Positions 7,127 to 15,392 of a DNA stretch of 23,604 nucleotides are shown here, piece after piece (the stretch's first letter is position 1; each line of letters opens with the position of its first letter). A program made the position numbers and the translations under genes. Source of the DNA: UBA9715 sp045629845 (GTDB lineage: Bacteria; Actinomycetota; Coriobacteriia; Coriobacteriales; Eggerthellaceae); the NCBI GenBank assembly GCA_045629845.1, contig JAZQRZ010000093.1, positions 1-23,604 on the forward strand. Reading direction: 5' to 3'. Below the pieces are notes generated by a model that saw only the letters and a list, made by a program, of their open reading frames with translations, was not told where the DNA came from and ran no database searches.

Positions 7127-7510
7127 TTACTTCAAGGTAACTGCAGCGCCAGCTTCTTCCAGCTTAGCCTTCATTTCCTCAGCCTTGTCCTTAGCAACGC
7201 CCTCCTGCAGGGTAGCAGGTGCGCCCTCGACAGCTTCCTTAGCTTCCTTCAGGCCCAGGCCGGTGATCTCACGGACAGCCTTGATGACAGCGATCTTGTT
7301 GTCGCCGAAGCCTTCGAGAACAACGTCGAACTCGGACTTCTCTTCAGCGCCAGCGCCACCTTCAGCGCCAGGAGCGGCAGCAACAGCCACAGCAGCCGGA
7401 GCAGCAACGCACACGCCCAACTCTTCTTCGATCATCTTGACGAGCTCGGAAGCCTCGAGCAGGGACATTTCCTTCAGTGCCTCAATAATTTCTTCTTTGG
7501 TAGCAGCCAT
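7127..7510 (-). CDS. rplL: 50S ribosomal protein L7/L12
   Basis: A 127-residue stalk protein that recruits translation GTPases to the ribosome. The N-terminal dimerisation helices (about 1-35, KEEIIEALKEMSLLEASELV) are followed by an Ala/Gly-rich hinge (about 37-58). The C-terminal factor-binding domain carries KIAVIKAVREITGLGLKEAK and ends EEAGAAVTLK. The length is typical. Start at 7510 with AAAGGA upstream; the frame stays open upstream, but that stretch is the rplJ-rplL gap. It follows rplJ by 107 bases that contain two small hairpins. Confidence 0.97.
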   Translation of the reverse strand: MAATKEEIIEALKEMSLLEASELVKMIEEELGVCVAAPAAVAVAAAPGAEGGAGAEEKSEFDVVLEGFGDNKIAVIKAVREITGLGLKEAKEAVEGAPATLQEGVAKDKAEEMKAKLEEAGAAVTLK

Positions 7511-7534
7511 TTTGCTGTTCCTTTCATTCGTAGG

Positions 7535-7607
7535 GTTTGTATCGCTACAAACTCCCTTTTCTTTCATAACAATTCGTTTCGTTCTAACTTTACGCAGCTA
7601 AGCTGCG
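7535..7607 (-). other. rplJ-rplL intercistronic hairpins
   Basis: Two potential hairpins lie in the 107-base gap: GTTTGTA/TACAAAC (7535-7541 with 7546-7552, loop of 4) and CGCAGC/GCTGCG (7593-7598 with 7602-7607, loop of 3). Neither has a U-run. They could act as processing or stability elements that raise L7/L12 (several copies per ribosome) above L10. Confidence 0.4.
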
Positions 7608-7617
7608 CGTGCTGCAA

Positions 7618-8136
7618 TTAAGCAGCCTTCTGGTCGGCAACCTGCTGGATTGCGCGAGCCAGACCACTCGGGATACCGTTGATAGAAACGGCAAGGCCAC
7701 GAGCAACGCCGTTGATAGCACCGGCGATCTGAGCGAGAAGGACTTCCTTGGAAGGCAGAGAAGCAATAGCCTTGATTTCCTCGGCGCTGACGAACGTGTT
7801 GTCCATCATGCCGCCCTTCACTTCCAGCTTTTCGTTTTCCTTGGCGAATTCGGTAACTGCCTTAGCAGCAGCAGCCACGTCACCATTGCAGAACACAAAT
7901 GCAGACGGGCCAGCCAGGATTTCGTCCATGTTGACCAGGTCGAGCTCTGCAAGGGCCTTCTGCATGACAGTGTTCTTGTACACCTTCATGATGGCACCAG
8001 CTTCGCGGATGGAACGACGCAGACCTTCGACTTCCTTTACGGTAAGACCGCAAGCGTCGACAACCCACACAGCGCTAACGCCTTCGAGGTCAGCCTTGAT
8101 GTTTTCCATCATCTCAAGATTACGAGCATTGGGCAT
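7618..8136 (-). CDS. rplJ: 50S ribosomal protein L10
   Basis: A 172-residue base of the L7/L12 stalk that binds 23S rRNA. Typical features are the N-terminal domain with LTVKEVEGLRRSIREAGA and VYKNTVMQKAL (about 30-65), and the C-terminal L12-binding helix ending ARAIQQVADQKAA. The start has AAGGGGG upstream, after an L10-leader RNA and attenuator. L10, with L12, is the known ligand of that leader in other bacteria, giving autoregulation. The upstream neighbour is an unrelated membrane-protein gene rather than rplA/rplK, so rplJL forms its own transcription unit here. Confidence 0.97.
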   Translation of the reverse strand: MPNARNLEMMENIKADLEGVSAVWVVDACGLTVKEVEGLRRSIREAGAIMKVYKNTVMQKALAELDLVNMDEILAGPSAFVFCNGDVAAAAKAVTEFAKENEKLEVKGGMMDNTFVSAEEIKAIASLPSKEVLLAQIAGAINGVARGLAVSINGIPSGLARAIQQVADQKAA

Positions 8137-8203
8137 ACGATGTGCACCCCCTTTCTTTTCAAACTCATGTTCCGCACCAGAGCGGGTCGAGCCTGAAAAG
8201 AAA

Positions 8204-8234
8204 CGACCCCTGCGCCAAAAGACAGCAGGGGTCG
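8204..8234 (-). terminator. Attenuator hairpin ahead of rplJ
   Basis: A perfect 10-bp stem CGACCCCTGC/GCAGGGGTCG, followed on the minus strand by TTTCTTTTC. It stands 68 bases before the rplJ start codon. It would terminate both leader transcripts and any read-through from the icd operon upstream. Confidence 0.8.
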
Positions 8235-8356
8235 CAAAAATTCATTCATATGCAACCACCTCGGCGGGCTGCGCAAACGTACTACGCATTTGAGCCATTG
8301 GCACCAGCTGTCTTCGGTAGCGGAACTGCTTACAGTTCACGCCGCGGTTAAGCAGC
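8204..8356 (-). ncRNA. L10 leader (ribosomal protein autoregulatory leader) with attenuator
   Basis: The minus-strand transcript upstream of rplJ contains the hallmarks of the L10 leader: AACCGCGG...GTGAACTGT, then ACCGAAGACAGCTGGTGCC (8316-8298), then CCCGCCGAGGTGG (8267-8255). It ends in a 10-bp hairpin (8204-8213 with 8225-8234, loop of 11) followed by TTTCTTTTC, a factor-independent terminator. Binding of L10(L12)4 is expected to favour premature stop. The family call is from recognised conserved segments; the exact 5' end is estimated. Confidence 0.85.
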
Positions 8357-8362
8357 CTGAAC

Positions 8363-8395
8363 ATAATACCTGTTCTTGCACCTCAGCGAAAGAAC
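8363..8395 (-). promoter_or_regulatory. Probable rplJL promoter
   Basis: The -10 box TATTAT (8368-8363) lies just before the L10-leader start. The -35 region is weak (TTTCGC, 17-base spacing) and is covered by a GTTCTT-N12-AAGAAC dyad (8372-8377 with 8390-8395). It lies in the 60 bases between the preceding stop codon (8428) and the leader. Confidence 0.45.
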
Positions 8396-8427
8396 TTCAC
8401 AAATGAGACACTATGTGCGCGCATTCA

Positions 8428-10515
8428 TCAAGAACTTGCTGAAGCGGCTGAAGCCGATGCATCTGCCGACGCATTACTTGCAGCGGCACTGGCAGACGCA
8501 GAACCTGCTGATGCCGCAGCAGCCGACGATGCCTCATTTAGCTTTTCTTTTACCGTAGTCGAAGTAATTTCGCTTACCGTATTGGTTGGCTCATTTTCGA
8601 CGTAAGTGAAAGCAATGGTATCGCCAACTGCGTAACCCACAATCTGAATAGTGCCTGGCAATACGAAGTCGTAAATAGCATCATCGCCTTCAAGCGTTAC
8701 GTAGAAGTGCGAATTACCTTCGATAACCGCCTGAGCCATGGTACGAATCGTACCATTTGCTTCACCGAACGTGCTCGACGAAGAAATATCTTCTGTCGAG
8801 ATGGTGCCATTGGTAGCTAACAGCGTTTCGTAATTCTTCTGACATTCAGCCACGGTATCGCCTACCGCTACGTTTTGATAGCGCTGGATATCAATCATTG
8901 CGAACTTCTTAACCAGGCCCGCAGCATCCTTCAATGCCATAAAGTAGGTCGGCTGATTCGAAACATTAATAAGCAACGGGAAGGTTGAGGTGTAGCGCAA
9001 GTTTTGCACCTGGCCTTCAGCGGATTCCATAGCGGATGCCTCGGTAGCACCAGCAACCGCGTAGTAGTGCGATTCAGCAGTACGCTGGTCGATAAGGACA
9101 AACCCGACGATGGAATTGTCAGCCGTTGCAGACGTGACGCCAGTGTAGACCCACACATCGTCATCTTTTGCGATGTAGTTATAGCCCAACTTGCCATTGC
9201 TGCCCGGCGTGGTCTGAACAACGCCCGACTGACCAAGCCACGAGTTAAACCAGCCTTGCTGGTAACGGCCCGACCAGTTGTACTGACGAATCAGCAGATC
9301 AGCTGGGTACACACGGTCGACCCACTGCGGCACTTCATCAAGAGAAAGCTCTTGACATTCGCCCGTTGAAGCATTGCACAACACCACGTGATCGATGGTT
9401 TCGCCACCGAACAGACCAATCGTGTACTTGCGCACAGGGCAAATCCACCACGGCTGACCATCTTCGTCGATTTCAAAAGACTTCTCGTCAAAGATGTAGA
9501 ACGGGTACTTAAGCTGAATATAACGATCGATATTGCGCGCAAGTGGCTCGGATGCGGTGTACTTCATGCCGTTGCCTTCGCCCAAACGCACGATTTCAGC
9601 ATCCTGTGTAGTCATGTTGACCAGCGAGTATGCCGGAATACCTTCGCCACGGTTAGTAAACCACTTGAACAGGTCGGCATAACCCAGAGGACTTACACGT
9701 ACAGGAGTGCCCTTGTAATTGATCTGGCTGTACAGTGAGTCAATTTCGAACTGACTGACATAATCAGGAATCGTACCCATTTCACGGTTGCCCAAAAGGA
9801 TGGCCGAATCGCGATCGATAATGGGAATCTGCGAATAATTGACCTCTTGAATGTCTTCAGCAAAGGTCATGGTGTCAGTTGTTAAAACCTCGGCATACTT
9901 CTTTGCATTGCCTGGGAACAGGTCAAGCGAAGCAGCCCAGCCTACCAGACCAAGCGCCAAAACGATAACAGGGATAAACGAAAGCACCTTAAACGACTTC
10001 GCCTTCCCAGGACTAGGATCAAGTTTGCTGTCACCCGTTTTATAACGGCGCGAACGTGCACGGAAGAACAGGAACAGCGGCAACAGGATGAAGATAGTTA
10101 CAAACATCCAAGTATCAACGCTGTTGATACTAATAGGCGGATGGAACCACCAATACGCACCAGCAATAATCAAAAGCGCGACGATAATGGCAATTACAAT
10201 GGTGCGCTTGCTCCACGATGCCATACGGTCGCCCAATTGGCTGGCAAATTCAATGGTAGGAGGCTCGTCGCCGCCACCATTGCCACCCGCTGCACTGCGG
10301 CCGCCGCCAAATGCTGTAAAGGGAAAGCCGCTAAAGGGCATATCCGCACGACTACGCGCGCTGCCACCCGAAGCGCCTGCGCCCGCACCAGAAGCTTCCG
10401 CATCGACAACATTGTCGGCGCTCTTGGAGCCGTTTCCGCGACCTACACCAATATCGTCAACATCAACGCCCGACTGCTTTAATGCATCGAGCAGATTGTC
10501 GATTCCACTTGCCAT
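8428..10515 (-). CDS. Unrecognised 695-aa membrane protein with large probable extracytoplasmic domain
   Basis: The N-terminal 1-100 are low-complexity Gly/Ala/Ser and presumably cytoplasmic; the first 20 residues (IDNLLDALKQSGVDVDDIGV) form a short helical motif. Three hydrophobic spans lie at about 104-124, 135-152 and 178-196. Residues 200-660 form a large soluble region rich in Tyr, Trp, Asp and Asn that includes ILLGNREMGTIPDYV, WWICPVRKYTIGLFGGETID and DDVWVYTGVTSATADNSIVG. The C-terminus is a 30-residue Ser/Ala tail. The odd number of spans puts the large region outside if the N-terminus is inside. AAAGAAAGG precedes the start, and it is 14 bases after icd, so it is probably the last gene of acnA-icd. 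I cannot name a family or function. Confidence 0.8.
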   Translation of the reverse strand: MASGIDNLLDALKQSGVDVDDIGVGRGNGSKSADNVVDAEASGAGAGASGGSARSRADMPFSGFPFTAFGGGRSAAGGNGGGDEPPTIEFASQLGDRMASWSKRTIVIAIIVALLIIAGAYWWFHPPISINSVDTWMFVTIFILLPLFLFFRARSRRYKTGDSKLDPSPGKAKSFKVLSFIPVIVLALGLVGWAASLDLFPGNAKKYAEVLTTDTMTFAEDIQEVNYSQIPIIDRDSAILLGNREMGTIPDYVSQFEIDSLYSQINYKGTPVRVSPLGYADLFKWFTNRGEGIPAYSLVNMTTQDAEIVRLGEGNGMKYTASEPLARNIDRYIQLKYPFYIFDEKSFEIDEDGQPWWICPVRKYTIGLFGGETIDHVVLCNASTGECQELSLDEVPQWVDRVYPADLLIRQYNWSGRYQQGWFNSWLGQSGVVQTTPGSNGKLGYNYIAKDDDVWVYTGVTSATADNSIVGFVLIDQRTAESHYYAVAGATEASAMESAEGQVQNLRYTSTFPLLINVSNQPTYFMALKDAAGLVKKFAMIDIQRYQNVAVGDTVAECQKNYETLLATNGTISTEDISSSSTFGEANGTIRTMAQAVIEGNSHFYVTLEGDDAIYDFVLPGTIQIVGYAVGDTIAFTYVENEPTNTVSEITSTTVKEKLNEASSAAAASAGSASASAAASNASADASASAASASS

Positions 10516-10529
10516 GTTGCACCTTTCTT

Positions 10530-11729
10530 TTACAGCCTGCTGGCTACAGCGTCGATAAACGCTTCAGTCGTCAAAACCTTGGGGTTTTCAAGCGTAGTAA
10601 TGCGAGCCAAGTCACCCGTCATTTCGCCAGCTTCAATCGTATCAATTGTTGCACGCTCTAAGCGGTTTGCAAAATCAACCAAGTCAGGCAACTCGTCCAA
10701 TTCGCCACGCTTACGCATAGCACCCGTCCATGCAAAGATAGTCGCCACTGAATTTGTTGAAGTTTCTTCGCCCTTCAAGTGCTTGTAGTAATGGCGCTGA
10801 ACCGTGCCATGAGCCGCTTCGTATTCGTAAACGCCTGTTGGCGACACCAGCACGCTGGTCATCATAGCCAGGCTACCAAATGCACTACTAATCATGTCAC
10901 TCATGACATCACCATCGTAGTTCTTAACAGCCCAGATAAAGCCACCACGAGCCTTCATTACGCGGGCAACTGCGTCGTCGATAAGCGTGTAAAAGTATTC
11001 AATACCTGCTTCTTCAAAAGCCTGGGCATATTCTGCCTCGAAGATTTCAGCGAAGATATCCTTGAAGCGATGATCGTACTTCTTAGAAATGGTGTCCTTC
11101 GTTGAAAACCACAGGTCTTGCTTCGTGTCGAGAGCAAAGGTGAAGCAGCTACGAGCAAAGCTAGCAATGCTGGCATCCAGATTATGAACGCCCTGAGCTA
11201 CGCCAGGACCTTCGTACTCGTGAACAAGCTCGCGAATTTCAGTGCCGTCAGCACCCGTGTAAACCAGCTCAACCTTACCAGCGCCAGGAACTTGAATCTC
11301 GACGTTCTTGTAAATATCGCCATAGGCATGACGAGCAATGGTAATAGGTGCTTCCCAATTTCGCACGACCGGCTGAATGCCCTTTACCAAGATTGGCGCA
11401 CGGAAAACCGTACCGTCCAACATGGCGCGAATGGTGCCGTTAGGGCTTTTCCACATCTGCTTCAGATCGTATTCTTCAACACGTGCAGCATTAGGCGTAA
11501 TAGTTGCGCACTTTACCGCAACACCCAAGCGCTTCGTTGCTTCAGCCGAATCAACCGTAACCTGGTCATCCGTCTTATCGCGCATAGCAAGGCCCAAGTC
11601 GTAGTACTCGGTTTTCAGGTCAACATACGGGCAAATAAGCTTGTCTTTGATGATTTGCCAGATGATGCGCGTCATCTCGTCGCCGTCCATTTCGACAAGC
11701 GGCGTTTTCATTTGAATTTTCTCGGTCAT
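10530..11729 (-). CDS. icd: NADP-dependent isocitrate dehydrogenase, eukaryotic-type homodimeric subfamily
   Basis: Oxidative decarboxylation of isocitrate to 2-oxoglutarate in the TCA cycle, or its oxidative branch. 399 residues, close to the mitochondrial/cytosolic IDH1/2 length. Substrate-binding landmarks are KCATITPNAARVEEY, MWKSPNGTIRAMLDGTVFR (the Thr/Ser/Asn/Arg set), RHAYGDIY with the catalytic Tyr, and TKDTISKKYDHRFKDIF with the catalytic Lys region. AAHGTVQRHY carries the Arg-His pair that selects NADP over NAD. Its ATG overlaps the acnA stop codon (TAATG), so the two are translationally coupled. This type differs from E. coli Icd and from the monomeric actinobacterial enzyme. Confidence 0.95.
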   Translation of the reverse strand: MTEKIQMKTPLVEMDGDEMTRIIWQIIKDKLICPYVDLKTEYYDLGLAMRDKTDDQVTVDSAEATKRLGVAVKCATITPNAARVEEYDLKQMWKSPNGTIRAMLDGTVFRAPILVKGIQPVVRNWEAPITIARHAYGDIYKNVEIQVPGAGKVELVYTGADGTEIRELVHEYEGPGVAQGVHNLDASIASFARSCFTFALDTKQDLWFSTKDTISKKYDHRFKDIFAEIFEAEYAQAFEEAGIEYFYTLIDDAVARVMKARGGFIWAVKNYDGDVMSDMISSAFGSLAMMTSVLVSPTGVYEYEAAHGTVQRHYYKHLKGEETSTNSVATIFAWTGAMRKRGELDELPDLVDFANRLERATIDTIEAGEMTGDLARITTLENPKVLTTEAFIDAVASRL

Positions 11730-14347
11730 TACCCCTCCGTCACCAGCTGTCTTAAAACGTACTGAAGTATACCGCCATGAGCGTAGTAATCATCTTCGGT
11801 CGGCGTATCAATGCGCACGATAACGTCGAACGTGCACACGGAGCCATCGGCTTTCGCTGCTGTAACAGTCGCTGTCTTGCCTTCGCGCTTGATGGTGTAT
11901 TGCTCGGAACCATCAAGGCCAAGCGATTCAGCATTTTCGCCTTCTTTGAATTGCAGTGGCAAAATGCCCATGCCAATAAGGTTAGAGCGGTGAATACGCT
12001 CGAAGCTTTCTGCGATAGCTGCGCGCACGCCAAGCAACATGGGACCCTTAGCTGCCCAGTCACGCGACGAGCCAGAGCCATACATCTTGCCCGCCACCAC
12101 AATAACGGGCGTATCAGCAGCTTCATAGTTCATAGCCGCATCAAACAGCCAAGCAATTTCATTTGTCGTAAAGTCACGCGTCCAGCCGCCCTTACGCCCT
12201 TCAGCCAGCGCATTTGCCAATTTCACATTGGCAAATGTTCCGCGCATCATAACTTCATGATTACCACGACGGCTGCCATAGGTATTGAAATCAGCAGGTT
12301 GAACGTTACGTTCCATCAGGTAACGACCTGCTGGCGTTTCAGCTGCAAAGGCTCCAGCTGGCGAAATGTGGTCAGTCGTAATAAAGTCACCCAGCAAAGC
12401 CAACGCACGAGCGTCTGCGATAGGCGCTGGAGGATTAGGATTGCGACCCATACCATCGAAGTACGGTGCGCGACGCACATACGTTGAGGCATCATCCCAG
12501 GCAAACAGGTCGCTCTTTTCGACCGACAGAGCCTGCCATGCAGCATCTCCATCGAACAAGCCCTTAGAACCCTGCTCGTACAAGTCGGCATCAACATGCA
12601 CCATGAGCGCTTCAACCTCTTCGGAAGAAGGCCACAAGTCGCGAAGATAAACGCTGTTGCCGTTTGCGTCTTGACCCAGCGCTTCGTTTTCCATATCGAA
12701 GTCAACCGTACCGGCCAGTGCATATGCAATAACTGCAGCAGGCGTCATAAGGAAGTTCTGAGCCACATCAGGAGAAATACGACCCTCGAAATTACGGTTG
12801 CCCGAAAGAACGCTGGCCAATTCAATATCGTTACAAATATCATGCATTGCTGGCAGAATGGGGCCCGAATTGCCAATGCAGCTCATGCAGCCAAAGCCAC
12901 ACGTTGCAAAACCAATTTGCTGAAGTCCTTCTAAAAGGCCCGCGCGCTCGAGCAGTAGCTCAGTTGCGTGACTGCCAGGAGCAAACACGGTCTTTACCCA
13001 CGGCTTGGGCTTAAGACCCGCCAAAGCCGCCTTCTTTGCCATAAGACCGCAAGCCAGCATCATACGCGGATCAGTTGCTGTTGTGCAGCTTGTTACTGCC
13101 GCGATAGCAATGGCGCCATGCGTCAGCGTATGAGCTTCGCCTTCAAGCGTAACCTGAGCCGTAGCCTTCGAATCAAGCTTGCGTTCATCACAAATAGCAT
13201 GGAAACGCGTCTTTCCATCAGCAACATTGAATCGGTCGTGAGGACGCGAAGGGCCAGACATTGATTGGGTAATACTGCCCAGATCAAGCTCGATTACTTC
13301 GGAATACACACGCTGAGGGTCACCTTCAGACAACCACAAACCCTGCGCCTTGGCATACGCTTCGACAAGCGCAACCTGCTGATCAGTCCTGCCAGTCATA
13401 CGCAAGAAATCAAGTGTCTGATTATCGACAGGAAATAAGGTGCACGTGCTGCCGTATTCAGGCGTCATGTTCGAAATACAAGCACGCTGAGTAGCAGAAA
13501 GCTGAGACACACCAGGACCGAAGCATTCGACAAAGCAGCCAACAACGCCCTTCGCGCGCAGCATCTGCGCAAAGTTAAGAGCCACATCCATTGCAGCAAC
13601 GCCACTGCGTAGCTTACCCGTAAGCTTAACGCCAACAACCTTAGGAACAAGCGTTGTAATAGGCTGGCCCAATGCAGCAGCCTCGGCCTCGATGCCGCCA
13701 ACACCCCAACCCAAAACACCAATACCATTAGCAGTTGGCGTGTGAGAGTCAGTGCCCACAACTGTGTCGAAATAAGCCTTACCTTCGTTGGTGAACACAA
13801 CGCTTGCAAAGTTTTCGATATTCAACTGATGGCAAATACCCTGTCCAGGAGGAACAATGCGCACGTTCTGGAACGAATCCTGCGCCCACTTCAGGAAGCT
13901 GTAACGCTCGCGATTACGCGCAAATTCAAGCTGCATGTTTGCCTTCATTGCGCCTTCGCAGCCAAACTCATCGGCAATAACAGAGTGGTCAATAACCAAG
14001 TCGCAAGGAACTTGAGGATTAATCTTAGCTGGGTCGCCACCAAGCGCCACACACGCATCACGCATGACTGCAAAGTCAACAAACACGGGTACACCCGTGA
14101 AGTCTTGGAACAATACGCGCGCAGGGGCAAATTCCACTTCCTCGCCCGCTTTACCCGCCAAGCCAGCCTTAACGATACGCTGCGCATACAGCTGAGCTTC
14201 TTCAGCGGTGCGTGCGTTTCGCAAGACATTTTCCAGAAGTACCGTCAGCGAATACGGAAGCTTTTCGGACCCTTCGCATACGTCGACGGGGTAATACTCG
14301 TACGTCTCTGACCCAACCTTGAGGACAGAAGTTGCCACTTCACTCAC
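11729..14347 (-). CDS. acnA: Aconitate hydratase A
   Basis: Isomerises citrate and isocitrate with a [4Fe-4S] cluster. 872 residues from the GTG at 14347. Cluster cysteines are C421 in VTSCTTATDP and C487 and C490 in FGCMSCIGNSGP. The C-terminal swivel domain has GSGSSRDWAAKG, with the active-site Ser/Arg. The position after the first cluster Cys-Thr is Thr rather than the more usual Asn (SCTN). I choose GTG at 14347 because GAAAGGGG sits 5 bases before it; a TTG five codons earlier would place that site inside the gene. Coupled by a TAATG overlap to icd, giving the citrate-to-2-oxoglutarate steps in one operon. No citrate synthase is in the window. Confidence 0.95.
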   Translation of the reverse strand: MSEVATSVLKVGSETYEYYPVDVCEGSEKLPYSLTVLLENVLRNARTAEEAQLYAQRIVKAGLAGKAGEEVEFAPARVLFQDFTGVPVFVDFAVMRDACVALGGDPAKINPQVPCDLVIDHSVIADEFGCEGAMKANMQLEFARNRERYSFLKWAQDSFQNVRIVPPGQGICHQLNIENFASVVFTNEGKAYFDTVVGTDSHTPTANGIGVLGWGVGGIEAEAAALGQPITTLVPKVVGVKLTGKLRSGVAAMDVALNFAQMLRAKGVVGCFVECFGPGVSQLSATQRACISNMTPEYGSTCTLFPVDNQTLDFLRMTGRTDQQVALVEAYAKAQGLWLSEGDPQRVYSEVIELDLGSITQSMSGPSRPHDRFNVADGKTRFHAICDERKLDSKATAQVTLEGEAHTLTHGAIAIAAVTSCTTATDPRMMLACGLMAKKAALAGLKPKPWVKTVFAPGSHATELLLERAGLLEGLQQIGFATCGFGCMSCIGNSGPILPAMHDICNDIELASVLSGNRNFEGRISPDVAQNFLMTPAAVIAYALAGTVDFDMENEALGQDANGNSVYLRDLWPSSEEVEALMVHVDADLYEQGSKGLFDGDAAWQALSVEKSDLFAWDDASTYVRRAPYFDGMGRNPNPPAPIADARALALLGDFITTDHISPAGAFAAETPAGRYLMERNVQPADFNTYGSRRGNHEVMMRGTFANVKLANALAEGRKGGWTRDFTTNEIAWLFDAAMNYEAADTPVIVVAGKMYGSGSSRDWAAKGPMLLGVRAAIAESFERIHRSNLIGMGILPLQFKEGENAESLGLDGSEQYTIKREGKTATVTAAKADGSVCTFDVIVRIDTPTEDDYYAHGGILQYVLRQLVTEG

Positions 14348-14376
14348 AAGTTCCCCTTTCAAAAGACAGTGTTCCC

Positions 14377-14401
14377 ATTATAAGCAGACATATCACATGT
14401 C
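14377..14401 (-). promoter_or_regulatory. acnA promoter with GACAT-N5-ATGTC dyad
   Basis: A perfect minus-strand -10 TATAAT (14382-14377) lies 30 bases before the GTG start. The -35 region is poor (GTGACA at 15-base spacing). Overlapping the spacer and -35 is the perfect inverted repeat GACATATCACATGTC (14387-14401), well placed for a repressor or activator site. Confidence 0.5.
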
Positions 14402-14507
14402 ACGGCAGGGCACTGAATTGTGCGTAAAAATTAACTGTAAGTCGGCTACCGGCGGTTTCGCTCCTCAATATGCACAAAAATAGTCAGCTTTTTGCCGCTG
14501 AAACAAC

Positions 14508-14536
14508 AAGAGACTGCGCTTGATGCGCAGCCTCTT
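14508..14536 (-). terminator. Terminator of the helical-repeat gene
   Basis: AAGAG-a-CTGCGC pairs with GCGCAG-c-CTCTT (14508-14519 with 14525-14536), an 11-bp stem with one mismatch and loop TTGAT. On the minus strand the tail is TTGTTGTTT. It is 24 bases after the stop codon at 14560. Confidence 0.7.
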
Positions 14537-14559
14537 CAGCTTATTCTTTATAACTACTA

Positions 14560-15162
14560 TTACTGCAGATTGTCGATGATTTGCTGAGCACGACGCTTAA
14601 GAACACCTTTGCCGTTAGCCGCATCAAAGGCCATGCGATCAGCAAAGGCTGTCTTTACTTCGGGTGCAAGCTTACCCGTAGAGAAATCAACAAGCGCCAC
14701 AAGCATATCGTTGAATTCAAGGTCGCCGTGATAGCACTGGATGCCTTCGTCAATTAGCGGCCACACCTTTTCGGAACGACCAGTCGTTGTGGCGCCAATC
14801 TTGCACAGGAAGCGCATGGCTGCCAAACGTACAGGACCGCTTTCTTCGTCAAAGAGCGAAGTTTCTGCTTCGGGGATTGCCTTGCCACAGGCGCGTGCAT
14901 CCAAAGGAATAAGAAGCGTAAGTGCTTCGAGGACTTCCCAACGCGTTTGCGCTTCGGGGCGATTAAGAGCATCAACAAGGCTGTCGACCGATGGAGCCAA
15001 ACGCTCAGGATCGGCTTTTGCAACAATATGCAAAACAGCTGCAGCGTTTTGGCGTTCGCGGCGCGAGCCAACTGCCAGCTGCTCGATAACTTCGTTTAAA
15101 TCTATTTCGCCTGCAAGAACCTTGTCTGCTTGCTGTTTAATTTCTTCGTTGCGGTCGGTCAC
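14560..15162 (-). CDS. HEAT-like helical-repeat protein, function unknown
   Basis: A 200-residue, all-helical soluble protein with no enzyme motif. Repeating helix pairs such as GSRRERQNAAAVLHIVAKAD, ALNRPEAQTRWEVLEALTLL and ESGPVRLAAMRFLCKIGA resemble HEAT/armadillo-type repeats, usually protein-binding scaffolds. I take the GTG at 15162 as start because AAGGAAGAGG lies 7 bases before it; an ATG eight codons upstream would bury that site. It is a single gene with its own -10 box and terminator, so the neighbours give no clue to its role. Confidence 0.7.
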   Translation of the reverse strand: MTDRNEEIKQQADKVLAGEIDLNEVIEQLAVGSRRERQNAAAVLHIVAKADPERLAPSVDSLVDALNRPEAQTRWEVLEALTLLIPLDARACGKAIPEAETSLFDEESGPVRLAAMRFLCKIGATTTGRSEKVWPLIDEGIQCYHGDLEFNDMLVALVDFSTGKLAPEVKTAFADRMAFDAANGKGVLKRRAQQIIDNLQ

Positions 15163-15210
15163 TTTCGGCCTCTTCCTTGTCAACATTTATGCTGCAATTC
15201 ATAGTTTGTA

Positions 15211-15216
15211 ATTATA
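15211..15216 (-). promoter_or_regulatory. -10 box of the helical-repeat gene
   Basis: A perfect minus-strand TATAAT (15216-15211) lies about 50 bases before the GTG start. No good -35 hexamer stands at 16-18 bases. The rest of 15217-15340 is AT-rich, and I see no gene in it. Confidence 0.4.
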
Positions 15217-15344
15217 AGATACGACCACAAAGATTAGCTTCAGCAAACCGCTGAACTGGCAACAAATACACATTCAAGCTAAATTTGAAGCCTTAATCTT
15301 GCTAATTTCAAACAGCCATAATCCCAAAAATGGAACACTAAAAA

Positions 15345-15370
15345 GCCGACGCCTTTAACAAGACGTCGGC
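15345..15370 (-). terminator. Terminator of the acd-fix-CoA-transferase operon
   Basis: GCCGACG (15345-15351) pairs with CGTCGGC (15364-15370), with three more pairs (CTT/AAG) inside past a mismatch. On the minus strand a TTTTT run follows. It is 22 bases after the CoA-transferase stop codon. Confidence 0.85.
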
Positions 15371-15392
15371 CTCCATATATCAGCAAAAGCCA

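Noticed and set aside
11777..12487. 236-codon frame opposite acnA
   Set aside because: Antisense to the conserved swivel domain of aconitase, with no domain or ribosome site.
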